From positions 111,347 to 175,346 of the forward strand of contig VWZS01000191.1 in the NCBI GenBank assembly GCA_013397075.1: a DNA stretch of 64,000 nucleotides, written 5' to 3'. Numbering within the stretch: the stretch's first letter is position 1; every line of letters begins with the position of its first letter. The notes below the pieces were generated by a model. It ran no database searches and had not been told where the DNA came from. It was given only the letters and a program-made list of their open reading frames with translations. Below are positions 49,201-60,105 of this stretch, piece by piece. The translations under genes and the position numbers were made by a program. The DNA comes from Rhabdornis inornatus. Taxonomy: Eukaryota > Chordata > Aves > Passeriformes > Rhabdornithidae.

Positions 49201-52200
49201 TCTCACTGTCCAGTGACAGTGAGAAAATGAAACTTTGTTTGGTGTTGTTTTCCAAGGAAATGTGATCTCTTTTTCACAGATTAATTTGGTACCAATATCT
49301 GTCTGCAGTCCACTTGTAATTCATCCTGATTGTCACCTCAGGGCTCTCTGTAGTGAAACTATTGGTGCTTGTTACTATATTCCCTTAGAAGCAAGTTTGG
49401 CCTGAGATTACCAGTGATTATTGTTAACCTGTGCTGGATTCAGTGGGATTATGTACACCCCTCTGTAAACTTTGTCCTGGGTAAGGAGTCTATCTTGCTT
49501 GGCATGCAGTCACACCTCTGTTTTTGTAGGCTGGTGCCCTTGTGCTGGATCCCATGTGTGGGCTAGGAACGATCCTGCTGGAGGCTGCCAAAGAGTGGCC
49601 TGTAAGTATCCCAGTCACAGCTGGCTGGACCTTGGCAGGGAGACTGGTCCTTGTGATACAAGGTTTTCTCTCTACCAGTTAGGCCGAAGTCCACCGCTGG
49701 AAAGGTGAAACCAAACCAGTCTTTCTAGGCAGCTGCTAAAAGTGTTTTAGTACAAACATTCCCCCAGATGAATGTCCTGCACGCTGGTGCAGCTATTGAT
49801 TGACACTGCAGGGTTTGTGTGAGGCAACCACGGGCTTGTAAAGCTTTCTGTGCTTATCCTGGGATCAGAGGAGTTGGTGTGATGGGACAGTGTCAGCATT
49901 AGAGGCAGTGGGGCTGGCGTTAGCTAGCTGGGGCCTTGCTGTTAGGACATGCTCTTGGTATTTCTGTCATTTCAAGTGTCTTGAGCAGACCAGAACATTA
50001 AAGGAGTGAAGACAGCACGTACTTCCTCCGTTCCTCCATCCTCTGGATTGTGAATTGCTCTCTGTAACAATAACAGATGTCCCAGAAAGGGGGTTGTCTT
50101 GCAAGAACTTTGCAACAAGGCAATTCTAAGAAGGGTTTATAAAATAAATAACCCAATTGTTAACAAAATTACTTTTCTTTTTCTCTCTGAACAGGAAGCC
50201 TGTTACTGGGGTGCTGATATAAGTGATTCACAGTTAGAGGGTGCAGATGGGAATATTAGAACTGCAGGCTTAATGGATAAGATCGAGTTGCTTAAATCTT
50301 CTGTGAAAGGTATGTCTGTAGGCTTTCCAAGTGAATTTTTTGTGTTTCTGGGATTGTGCAGGAAATGCAGGTTCTCTTGAGGTGATACATTGTAGAGCTA
50401 ACTCCCAGCAAATTGCTGGGTGGTGACTCTGTAGTGCTAGTGCTAGTGAAGGGCTAGTTATTTGTTCTTCCTCTCTGCTGCCTGCACCTAGGAACTTTGA
50501 TAAGAATGAAGTCAGCAGAAGGCAATAAAAATTATAACTGTCTGGCATGGACAGTAGTTGTCTCTCTTAATGGTAAACGTGTGAATACCACAAAGAGTAC
50601 GTACCACGTGAAAGTTCTTTGTGGGACACAGCCAGGAGAAACCCAAATAAAATGCAGCCTGTAACTTAAATTTACCAGATGAGTATTGGTGAGGACTCGT
50701 TAAGCTAAGCTGAATTGTTCATGTTTTGCAGTAGGAGTATTTTGAATGGTGGTGCCTTTCTCCTATAAGAGGGAATCTGTTTGCTCTTAATTCACAGGCT
50801 AGTCTGTAGAGAAGGTAATCATTTCATGACCTTATTCTGGACCTCAAAGTCTGAGGCTAAATTATCCCTATATGAAATTCATGACAGGCAAGCTGGCTGT
50901 TTTTCCCTGTGCATGAGTGATGAAGTGTGTGTATTTTTTTACTTTGCAGTATTTATTTATTACCGTAATTGTAAGAAATATTATTTATTTCATAAAAATG
51001 TAGGTTTATTTCTCACTTAAGAGCTGTGTTTGACATTGGTTTCTAGGATAATGGAAGGTACTTAAGTGCCAGGTTTTCTAAACTGAACGAGTAGTTGGTG
51101 TCTTCATCACTGGTCAAAAGCTGTTATTTCTGCATGTCTTGGGCAGGACTGTGAGTGACACGTCCTTTCATTTGCAGATAAAATTGATACCCAGTTGTTG
51201 TGCTGCAAGTGTTGACCCAGGAATGGTCTGGGAAACATCTCCAGCTAGTTCTAGAAAAGTTGGCATAGAATCTCAGCAGAGTTTAGGTGAGGAGGGACTG
51301 TTGGAGATCTTTAGTCCTGTTGTCTGCTCAGGGCTGTGTCTGGTCAGTTTTGAGCACCCTGAGGGATGGGGGACCCACAGGGTCTCAGGAAGGATCTCAG
51401 CCTGGCCTGCACAGCCTGGCATGGGGCCAGCCTTCATCACCACAAGTGCAGTGCTGTATCTTCGTCAGGGGAACTGACCTTTGCTGGGTTGCAGAAACTC
51501 TAAGGTGACACTACAGAGACACTAGCTCTGACAGAATCCAAGTGATTCTGGCTGTAACCAGATTCCTGGGGGGAGAAAAGGGGGATGGAGAGGAATGTGA
51601 TGTGGTTCCTTACCATCCACACGTGTGCACTTGAACATTTGCACTAAGTGCTCACAAACTTAACTCTTCCTTTGTGTTTTGCTAAATTATTTTCGTGTTT
51701 ACAATGTACTGTGTGTTGAGACGCAGAAGTTCATTTGGAGCCATGTAATGCCATGTAGGAGAGTCTTGCTGTAGGGGTAAACATCATCATCATCAAACAT
51801 CATCATCATCAGGAGCAGGGAATCTGCAAACTAAACAATGCTGTCATGTGTTTGTCTCTTCCCAGTCTGCAGGGGAGTGGTGCCTCCATGGTGTTGTTTG
51901 TGAGGGCAAGTGCAGAAGGAGCTGTGAATCTGGGTGCATAACTCAAAAAGAGCTGTCAGTGTTAAAAGGGGAATGGGGCCATAGCCGCTCTGCGTTTTTC
52001 AAACAGTCAGAGCTAAAAACCTGCCTTTATTGTGCAGCATTGCCGTTGCCTTCAGAAAGCTTTGACAGTGTTATTTCGGATATTCCATTTGGGAAGAAGT
52101 TCAAGACCACGAATGATGCCCAGCTCCTACCGGATATTCTCCAGGAAATGGAGAGGTACGTGTAGCCTTTGACATGCTTGGGGTTTGATGGAAGTGTCAC

Positions 52201-53994
52201 CACAGTTTGTGATCTAAGCATGCAGTCAGCTTCAGATTTGCTTTACTCCAAAGTCTCCAGCTCTGTAGTCTGACCCTGTGCAGGCTGTGGAAGTCTCAGC
52301 CCTTTACTTTTCCCTTAGAGACTGTTGTGTTGTGTCTTGCCAGCTCTGAGTGCTGATAGCAGCGGAGGCTGGCAAGGAATGATCTTGTGTGAGCCATGCT
52401 CACAAATGCTCTTTGCAAGGCATGATGGTGAAACATTTCTAAGCCACACTCAAAAGTATGGCAGAAAGGAGAAAGAGGAGAGGCCTATCTGCACAAAGTT
52501 AAAGCATGGCCAGGCAAATAAAGCTATAATCCTTTCTCAGTTGAGGCCTGCTTGTATAAAATCATAGGCTTTCCTTTTTGAGGTCACAGCCAAGCTTTGA
52601 CCAGCCTGCCTTGACAAGAAGGATCTCAGACTAGAAAAAGTGGCATGCGTTTTCCTTGCTATCCAGGAATATCTCATTAGCAGCCTGGTCTGATTTTAGG
52701 TGTGTCCTTTCATCTCTCACCTTGTCATTTTGTGGAAGAGTTGAGCTAAGCTAAGAGGTGGGCTGCTTCTAACAGACAGTTCAAGCCATCTTCTCCTCTA
52801 CTTCTTGCCTGAAGACAAGCCCTTTCTCTAGGACTGGTCTTCAGTGGGTCTTGATCTCAGTCACCCAATGCAGGAATGTGATGGAGAAGGTGGTGTGGCT
52901 CCACAGAAGGATGTGACAATCTTACTGTGCTTGTCTTCTTGCCTTATTAGCTCTGTTGGTCTGTCCTAAGCAAAATATTCTCTTGGGAAGGTGGAGATGA
53001 GGAAGGAACCATTATCATGAGAGCCCCACCAGTAAAACTGTTCAAACTACTTGTGGTAAACTGAGTCAGGATAGTATTTTTTTTTCCCCCTCTTTTAGAG
53101 TCAAGTATAATGTTTGGACATATACTTAGAAAAATTAATTACAAACAACAGTTAATTTTCCTTCGCTTCATGAGTTTGAAAGCTATTAAGGATCAGTGGA
53201 ACAAGGAAAGGGCAGACCTTTTAAAGTTTCCAAAAGGAAGGGCCAGTTTCAGAATTACCCTGCTAATCTGAGAAGCCCTTGCTGCACTGGGAGTCTGTTC
53301 CTCTGCAATCTCCAAAAGCCCTAGGCTTGAATGCTGCTCCTCAGTCCTTAAAAGAATACTGAGGGGGGTGAAAAATGAGACCATCTTCCCTGCTAACCCG
53401 ATACAAAGAAGTGCTAACATCAGAAATGTTTTGGAGTCAGGACAGGGCCCTGTTCTTCCATTTAGAAAGAGGTAAGAAGATGCAGGATTTAAATTCCTCT
53501 TGGAGATGAAGCTCACTGAGTTGAGCCGTGACACACTCGGGTGTTTAATTGAATGTAGGTGGCAGCTGAAGCACCGGCAGTGTTGCATTCTGCACAGGCA
53601 AAGGGATGCCAGGAAGGATCGATACCTAACCTTTATTTTTGCTGTGCTTGCCAGAGTGCTTCGTGTTGGAGGGACTCTCGTGTTGCTGCTGAGCCAGGAG
53701 CTCCGCAGACACGCAGATGGTTTGACCAAGTGTGCTGGAGGTGACCCTGCTGAGGCCTCTGCAGATGGCGACAGCGGAGCAGCCCCTGCACCAGCCCTGA
53801 GTGCGGATGGGAATTCTTCCTCCTCAGCACAGGGGGGTGGAGAGTCCGTTCTCAGCAGACATTTTGGTTCTTTGGTGCTAGAGGGTGTCTATGCCATTAG
53901 TCTGGGGAAGACTGATGCTTTCATACACAAATACAGGAAGGTGTCTGCTGCTGGGAACTGGGAGCTGTTTGGCCCTGGGCTGAAGGGAACTTGA
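43293..53994 (+). CDS. THUMPD2: THUMPD2, THUMP-domain RNA guanine-N2 methyltransferase
   Basis: Ten exons: 43293-43391, 43881-44013, 45184-45599, 46905-46982, 48490-48542, 48853-48940, 49530-49601, 50195-50309, 52038-52155, 53655-53994. Phases join without a break to 503 residues, the same length as human THUMPD2. The start ATG sits in caagATGGCGCC and gives RFFCTAGRGLEPF, the family N-terminus. A lysine-rich, poorly conserved linker in exon 3 leads into the THUMP segment (FRVSCRCSG, 199-207, to about 260). The Rossmann methyltransferase follows: AGLRSTVAWAMASLAE (272-287), SAM motif LDPMCGLGTILLEAA (about 294-308), GADISDSQ (about 319-326) and catalytic SDIPFG (365-370) in place of the usual DPPYG. 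Family work assigns N2-guanosine methylation of U6 snRNA with TRMT112. The exon 6 donor is the weak AGT|GTCAGT. Intron 3 holds an antisense solo LTR. Confidence 0.96.
43392..43600. repeat. GC-rich minisatellite copying the THUMPD2 exon 1 donor
   Basis: Units of about 60, 51 and 47 bases each begin with GTGAG(C/G)G: at 43392 (the real donor), 43452, 43502 and 43549. The shared parts are GAGC(C)GGAGCC, GACCCGGGC and GGTCCGG. Confidence 0.75.
43670..43800. repeat. 27-bp minisatellite in THUMPD2 intron 1
   Basis: GACACGGGAGCC recurs at 43691, 43718, 43745 and 43772, exactly 27 bases apart, with GCCGCGGGG/GCCGCAGGG between. The period is a multiple of three, so frames remain open on both strands; none is a gene. 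Confidence 0.88.
46033..46425 (-). mobile_element. Solo LTR of an endogenous retrovirus, in THUMPD2 intron 3
   Basis: A 393-base element starts TG and ends CA and is flanked by the exact 6-base duplication TTATAC (46027-46032 and 46426-46431). Read on the minus strand it has LTR order: U3 with repeated TTGCACTGTT blocks, an inverted-CCAAT box (CCATTGGCTG), GC boxes, TTTAAAAG, then AATAAA (46168-46163) and a U5-like tail. No viral coding sequence is present, so it is a recombined single LTR. The intact promoter elements point antisense to THUMPD2. The family was not identified; 6-base duplications occur with alpha- and beta-type avian elements. Confidence 0.85.
46575..46632 (-). mobile_element. 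CR1 3'-tip fragment in THUMPD2 intron 3
   Basis: CACAGAATATTCTGAGTTGG and AAGGGACTGACAAGGATCAA. Confidence 0.82.
47890..48125. repeat. G/T-only low-complexity tract in THUMPD2 intron 4
   Basis: About 235 bases consist almost entirely of T and G (TTTG, GTTTT and GGTTTTTT variants), with fewer than ten A or C. The opposite strand is A/C-only. Six-frame translations of Phe, Val, Cys and Leu here are artefacts. Confidence 0.88.
51268..51440 (-). mobile_element. Diverged CR1-type fragment in THUMPD2 intron 8
   Basis: GAGGAGGGACTGTTGGAGAT and TTGTCTGCTCAGGGCTG, a degraded subfamily. Confidence 0.6.
51778..51812. repeat. ATC microsatellite in THUMPD2 intron 8
   Basis: Two runs of CATCATCATCATCA separated by AA. 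Confidence 0.85.
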
Positions 53995-55055
53995 ACCCTG
54001 AGACGCTTCAGGAGCAGCACGGCAGGACTTGGTGGAACTCCGCTGATTCAGACAAACCCAGTGCCATCCATTAGATTGCCTCACATTCTTTGCATGTCCT
54101 AAGGCACTGTGATTTTCTCTCTTTTGGTTTTTAGGAGAGATGGAAGATGCCTGCCAGTGTTTCAGCCAGTTCTACTGTACTGTATAGAGTGAAACAGGAT
54201 ACGGTATATGAGGCAGAGTCCTCAAATCCTTGTTCAGGCAAAGCTGCTCAGTATTGGGTGGAGTTTGTATGGGAGAGAAAGTCTTTATTTGCAGAACCGC
54301 AAAACCGTATGTGGTAGTCCATGATCTTTTGGCTGTTCACTCCAGCTATTAATTTTAAAGTAACATTTAGGCTACAGCTTTGTCTATTCTAACTGTTCTT
54401 AATGTTCAGATTGTTCTTAGATGGGGGATAGGGAAGCCACCTGAGTTGCTGAGAAGGGAGGACAGAAGGAGAAATAAGCAGCACTGGCAGCCAGAGTTGT
54501 TACAAGTCCCAGGCCCCTGGGCCCCAACTCTTTGGGGTTTTGTGTCTCCTGGATCCTCCCTGCCCCTGCCTCTCCCACACTGTTGTGACACATTTTTGTC
54601 TTCCCTGTGCCTTTTCTCTTGATTCTTCTTTCAATTCTCTTGATTCTTCTTCTTTTAAGCCTTTTAAATAGGGCTTTTTAGAACTGTATCAGCGTTAAAG
54701 GGCCCAAGGCAATACTGAAATCACTCTGTCCTTTGGGTTTTAGCATCCTTTGTACAAAAGGCTGAGATAGCAAAAAACAAAAATGGTTGCACATTTTCTG
54801 TGAGAACTAAACAAAGACTTCTCACTGTTTTCCTAGGCCATGTCAATCTGCAGAAGCACTGGTGGGCTTTTGAGAAGGGAAAATTAGGATAAAATACTAA
54901 ATACATTTGTATATGCTTCTGTGTCAAGTTTTTGACTGAAGATCATTTTAAAGAGCAGAATTGGATTTAATAATGTTATTTTGTTGACTTCAACAGACTT
55001 TCTCTCAAATGTTTTTACTGAGAAAAGTATGAAATGAAATTTTTGGGGGGAGTTA

Positions 55056-55061
55056 AATAAA
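55056..55061 (+). terminator. Candidate THUMPD2 poly(A) signal
   Basis: AATAAA about 1060 bases after the stop codon is the first canonical hexamer seen downstream, just before the minisatellite block begins. Confidence 0.4.
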
Positions 55062-55240
55062 AGTGAGATGCAAATGAGGGAATTGCTTCTACATGTAAAC
55101 ATTCTTGTCCTAAAGGAGCCATCAGCTCTGTACTAACTCTGTAGTGATTTAAAAAATACGTTTCTTTAAAAACTCGAAAGCCTTTCAGACGCTACATTTT
55201 GTGTCGTGTAGAATTCCTAGGGGCTGACATCAGGAAATCT

Positions 55241-57275
55241 GTGAGCCAACTCTAGCTGAGCTCAGCCAAACCGAGCCGAGTTTAGCCAAATCGAGCTGAG
55301 TTCAACTGAACTGGGCCGAGCTTAGCCTAACCAGGCTGAGTTCAGCCAAACCGAGCCGAGCAGCGGTGAACGCAGAGAGTGGCACCGAGTTCAGCCGAAC
55401 CTAGACGAGTGTAGCCGAGAAGAGCCAAATTTAGACGAAGATCCGAATCTGGCCGAGTTCAGCCGAACAGAGCCGAGCTCTGCGGAAGACCCAAGTGTAG
55501 CCGAGGATAGCCAAGTTCGGCCAAACACTGCCAACAGCACCAAGTTAAACCAGACCGGGCCGAGCTCCACCGAACGCATAGAGTGGCACCGTACACAGCA
55601 AGCGGCACCGAGCTCGGCTGAACTCAGCTGCCTGCTCTCGGGCCCATTAATTATTGTGAGTTCAGTCACTGCCTAGTGAGCTCCTGCCCGACACCGCGCT
55701 CCTGTCCATGTCCGTGTGAGGGCCGGGCCGCCCGCAGGACTCGGCAGCAGGAAAACACCGAGCTCTGCGTGTTTAACGTGAGCCGGCCCCGCTTTCCCTC
55801 GTGTGGCGCCTCTTGCCGAGCTCAAGTGAACCGAGCGAGCGGTACTGAGTTCAGCCGAACTGAGCCTAACCAACTTCTGTCGAATCTAGCCAAGACAAGC
55901 TGAAGTGAGGCAAATCCAGCTGCACCGAACCGAGCTGAGGCGAACCAACCAAGTTCATCCGAACTGTGTTTAGCCGAGCCCAGCCAAACCTAGACGAGCT
56001 CACCCAAACCAACCCTAACTGAGTTCAGCCGAACCCAGCCAAATGTAGACGAGCTTAGATGATACGAAATTCTGCTGAACTTATGTTTTCTGATATGTAA
56101 AGTGACAAGGACTCTGCTGAATTCCAGCACACGAACAGGAACAGCAGCAAAAGCTCCACCTGAAGTTAATTTACCCCCTTGGAGCCAGCCAACATCACAA
56201 AAGGCAAAGACACTGACAGTAGGTAGGCAATACTATTTATTGTTTTCTTCCACCACTCCTTGGTAGCTTTCTTCTAAAAAACATTACTGACACCTTGAAC
56301 CGCTGGGATCGCACAGTGATTCCAACACATTCCGGTGGCAAGCGCTCCGTCCTGGGAGCTGCCCTGGGTGCTCTCATGACCATTAATTAGCGCGAGTGCA
56401 GTCACTGCCTAATGAGCTCCTGCCCAACCCTGCGCTCCCGTTCATAGCCGTGCTGAAAAGAATGAGAAGGAGGTGTCTTTACAAGCTGTGGGCCTGCTGG
56501 TAGATAAACCCAGATACTGATAGGTGAAAGAAGTAATGACTGGAACCATAAATTCCAGAGGAATTCCACTTACACAGACTGTTGCTTACCCAAGGCCATG
56601 CTAAATTCCTGGACTTAGAGGAAAAGAACAAGAGACACATAGAAGAAGAAGGGGGGGCGGGGAATGCACATTAGAAGGCGGTCTGTATTAGGTGATTCGG
56701 GAAGTCTGTACCTCTGAAGTACCTCAGCGGGGAAGAGAGAAGGAAATGGGGCTGGGAAATTAGAATAAATAGGAGGCTGCGTTCTCCAACAGCTTGAGAG
56801 GCCACATGGGAAATGCCCATGGCCTCTCCCTTTATTCGAATAAATTTTACAGGATTCCTCTGTCCCCTTTTTAGAGACGAACCTCTGCTGTTTGTGGGTT
56901 AATTTTCCTGACAGTGCGATGGCCGGGCTGCCCGTGGGACTCGGCGGCAGGGAAACACCGAGCTCTGCGTGTTTAACGGGAGGCGGCCCCGCTTTCCCCC
57001 GCGTGGCGCCTCGGCCCGGCCCGCGCCGCCCTCAGAGAGCCGAGCCGGGCTCCGGGGAACGCAGCGAGCGGCACCGAGCTCGGCCGAACTTGAGCCGAGC
57101 GGCACCGAGCTCTGCCGAACCGAGCCGGGCTCCGGGGAACGCAGCGAGCGGCACCGAGCTCGGCCGAACTTGAGCCGAGCCGGGCTCCGGGGAACGCAGC
57201 GAGCGGTACCGAGCTCGGCCGAACCGAGTCGTGTTCGGCTGAACCGAGCCGAGTTCGGCCAAACCGAGCCGAGTA
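55241..57275. repeat. Degenerate CGAG/GCCGAA minisatellite block with duplicated core
   Basis: Arrays of 10-20 base units built from GCCGAG, TTCAGCC and AAACCGA lie at 55241-55624, 55826-56075 and 57031-57275. The last is younger, with three near-identical copies of a unit containing GGGCTCCGGGGAACGCAGCG, AGCGGCACCGAGCTCGGCCG and AA. Two core copies of about 200 bases (55625-55825, and 56357-56453 plus 56914-57030) share ATTAATTA, GTCACTGCCTA(A/G)TGAGC, ACTCGGC(A/G)GCAGG and GAGCTCTGCGTGTTTAAC. Short frames inside are not genes. I do not recognise the family. Confidence 0.75.
56454..56913 (+). mobile_element. Solo LTR splitting a duplicated core
   Basis: A 460-base element with TG...CA ends and a 4-base duplication GTGC (56450-56453 and 56914-56917). 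AATAAA at 56839-56844 and a short tail fit an LTR in plus orientation. The related core copy at 55625-55825 lacks the insert: it reads CCGTGTGAGGGCCGGG where this copy reads CCGTGC, insert, GATGGCCGGG. That gives an empty-site comparison within the window. No viral genes are present. Confidence 0.75.
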
Positions 57276-58789
57276 ATTAAAAAAGCAGAAACAAACCCTC
57301 AAAGTCTGAGCAGCAGGCCCAGCACAGGTAGGCAGGTTTGGCATTTTTTTGCTATGCTGCAGGTGTATTCAAGACATCTTTCCTCTTCGTTTGACAGAAG
57401 GAAGACAAAAAAAAAATCTTACCAAAACAGGATGTTTTGTCTCTAGTCTATCAAGTAGCTAAATACCACCAGCTAGCTATCCATATTTTAAAATCAGCTA
57501 GAGAACTTGCTTCCCAGAGGCCTGGGGACTGTCTGAGGAGAACTGCGGCCAGCTCTGTTAATTGTTAAGCACTCCTGGAGCAGCAGAGAGGTTAGAGGAG
57601 GCTGAAGAGTTCCAGTGTCCCAGTACCCAAAGAGACTGACCTGGTCAAGCCAGGTCACACTTAGGCAGTGCTGCGACTGACCCCAGCCCAGGCAAAATCA
57701 CAGAACTAAACCTGAGATAAAATACAACTGAAAAAGTCTTTCAAAGGACAGGGAAGCTAATTCCAGACTGTGTGGGTTTGGACAGACAAGTACAGTGATG
57801 ATGTCTGATGTCATTTTTTTGAGGGAAGTGGGATTTGAAGGATGAAGGCAGCTGCACATCTGTGATTTACTATGAGGGTCATGCACCACATCCAAATACT
57901 GAATGGAGTTTCTTACTCCAAGAGATCTGTCTGGAGCCAGCAGGGAGCCTCGAGGCCCTGGATTGAGCTTCTCCAAGAGCAAGAAACATGAATGGGGGTT
58001 GAGACGCAGATCTTCCAACTCTCTGGGTATCCAGCTTGGGTTTCTCTCCATTACACTGTCTGGTAGGAAAGTGATAGCCAGAAGATTTGTGTTGTGCATG
58101 GCTATCCGGAATGCACAGCCTCCAGTGAAATGCATGGGACACCTGGAATGAGCTTGCCCTGTCCTCTTTGCATGGTGTGAAGTTCCAGCCTTGGCCAGGA
58201 ACCATCTCCAGCCACAACCCATATTTTTCTGTATTGTTTTGGATGTTAATACACATAATTGAAGCAAATGTTAATGCTCTGCATCCCAGCAGTGTGATCA
58301 TTAGCTGTCTTGGCAGGTTTGAAATCATTGGTCCCATGCTCCAGACCTTTTGTCTTATTTCTGTGGGATAGTGCAGTGCTGACAAAAGGGACTGGGACAC
58401 GGATAGCTCACTGCAGGGCTTGTACAGGCATCAGCCTTCCCCCCTCTCCCACACTCATCCATCAAAGTTGGCACCAAGTCATTCGGTATTGCAGAGAAAT
58501 CTGTGGTGCAATCAGATCATGGATTCAGGTCCAGGACCTCTCAGTGTCTAAGGATTCAACTGTGCCATAAGTAAACAGAGCTGTTGCATAGGCCTTTGGG
58601 AAGACACTATGACAGTGACTTGTTTCTGTGCAGATGTGCAGGTAAGAACAAGGGACTCTGCTGTGGAGAGCGGTGTGCCCTTGCCAAGAGAGTAAACCCT
58701 TGGTGTTACACAGTGGGGGAAGAGATGGGTGTCATGCATAGCCAAAATTGCATCAACACTGCATCAAAAGAGGTGGTGGGGGGAATCTG
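57276..58789. other. No convincing gene
   Basis: Two overlapping minus-strand frames (189 codons at 57698-58267, 173 codons at 57879-58400) stand out by length, but neither has a recognisable domain or clear splice context. Confidence 0.45.
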
Positions 58790-59210
58790 CCAGGGCAGGG
58801 GGGATTCTGCTCCTCTGCCCTGCTCAGGTGAGACCCCACACCTGCAGAGCTGCCTCAGCCCTGGGGTCCAGCACAAGAAATATGTGGAGCTGTTGGAACA
58901 AGTGCAGAGGAAGCCACGGAGTTGCTCTGAAGGGTAGAGCCCCTCAGCTCTGGAGCCAGGCTGGGAGAGCTGGAGGTGTTCACCTGCAGAAGGCTTCAGG
59001 GAGACCTTAGAGCCTCTTCCAGGGCCTAAAGGGGCTCCAAGAGAGTTGGAGAGAGACTTGGAACAAGGGATGGAGGGATAGGACAGGGGGAATGGCTTCC
59101 CACTGCCAGAGGGCAGGGTTGGCTGGGATACTGGGGAGGAAATCTTGGGTGTGAGGGTGGACAGGTCCTGGCACAGGTTGCCCAGAGAAGCTGCCTCCTC
59201 TCAGCAGGAT
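58790..59210 (+). mobile_element. CR1 fragment, 3' end lost
   Basis: GCTCTGGAGCCAGGCTGGGA, AAGGGGCTCCAAGAGAGTTG and TTGCCCAGAGAAGCTGC; it breaks off before the usual tail. Confidence 0.9.
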
Positions 59211-59748
59211 GTGGGTGAGCTGGGAGAGCAGACGGGTCCTGCATGTCCCTTGGCTTGACAGAGATGGATGAGCACAGGCACAATGAAGGTAAAAGTTCGC
59301 CAGCCTTGACCAGTGATGTGAGCATGCATTTGTTGCGTGAGTGTATCAGGATTATCATAAGAAAAGGGACATGAGCTTTCCATACAGATATTGGATGGTT
59401 GTCATGCCAAGGGCAGTGACACAGCAGAGAGGATGACAGGGCAGGGAGATGCAAGTTTACACTAGTGGCTTCTTCCAAACACTCTGAGATTTTCATGTAT
59501 GCTTTTCCTACCAGTTTTTTAGGAACAGTAAATTTTTGGTAACATGCCTCTGTTACCCTGCGATTTCATGTCCATTTCTATGTCTGTTGTGTTGTTAGTC
59601 TGCCTCACGCTTTGTGGTTTATTTGGGTAAACTGTGTTTTTTTGTTGTTTTTGTTATCATTTGTGAGCATGCCAGAGGACCTAGGGTGCCAATAAATGAG
59701 AATATTAGTGCTCCTTTTGACTGCTGTTTCCCTCTGCTTGTTTGTGAC

Positions 59749-59800
59749 CTAATCCTGAATCTCTGCCCAACCTGCTGAGTTAAATTTTCTGTGTCCTGAT
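59749..59800 (-). CDS. Possible last coding exon of MRAP
   Basis: About 200 bases after the MRAP membrane exon the minus strand has a good pyrimidine-rich acceptor (cttctcctttatcag before 59800). In the phase required by the previous exon it reads KSGHRKFNSAGWAEIQD and then a TAG at 59751-59749. The fit in splice phase is the only support; the tail of MRAP is not conserved, so the short C-terminus cannot be recognised. The intron would be 205 bases. It could equally be chance. Confidence 0.25.
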
Positions 59801-60005
59801 CTGATAAAGGAGAAGCAGTGGGCAAATGCATTAGGAGGAACAGTGGGTCAAGATACACTCCAACCAAATACTGACAGAAAAAGTATCACCTCTGTGCAGT
59901 TATAAACATAGTGTATTATTACTGGATCACTCCAGGCAGTGAATGTTTCCTGCAGGTTATTTTTTCCCACCAGTATCTACTTACTTCATCTTTGGTTATA
60001 CTTAC

Positions 60006-60105
60006 TTTACTGGCGTTGATCCAGAGCAGGACATACACAGTAAAATAAGGAAAAGAAACATCACAAATGCAGCAAGGCCGACCCAAAAGGCAATGACGAT
60101 GGAGT
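60006..60105 (-). CDS. MRAP: MRAP transmembrane exon (partial gene)
   Basis: Reading the minus strand from 60105, an acceptor (gtgtccacag) is followed by a 100-base exon and the donor GTAAGT after 60006. With one base carried from a previous exon it encodes a residue such as His, then SIVIAFWVGLAAFVMFLFLI, then LLCMSCSGSTPVK. This is the single membrane span of MRAP, nearly identical to the mammalian MRAP1 span and closer to it than to MRAP2, which has a shorter C-terminal side here. MRAP is a dual-topology partner that carries the ACTH receptor MC2R to the surface. The first coding exon (tyrosine-rich N-terminus) was not found up to 64000 and probably lies beyond the window. Identity of the exon is firm; whether it belongs to an intact gene is unknown. 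Confidence 0.75.

Noticed and set aside
55391..57344. Ser/Arg/Pro-rich frames in the 55-57 kb block
   Set aside because: Caused by the CGAG/GCCGAA repeat; neither the two core copies nor the arrays conserve a common frame.
57698..58400. Two overlapping minus-strand frames of 189 and 173 codons
   Set aside because: No recognisable domain, different frames overlapping each other, and no clear splice context; kept only as part of a gene-free stretch.
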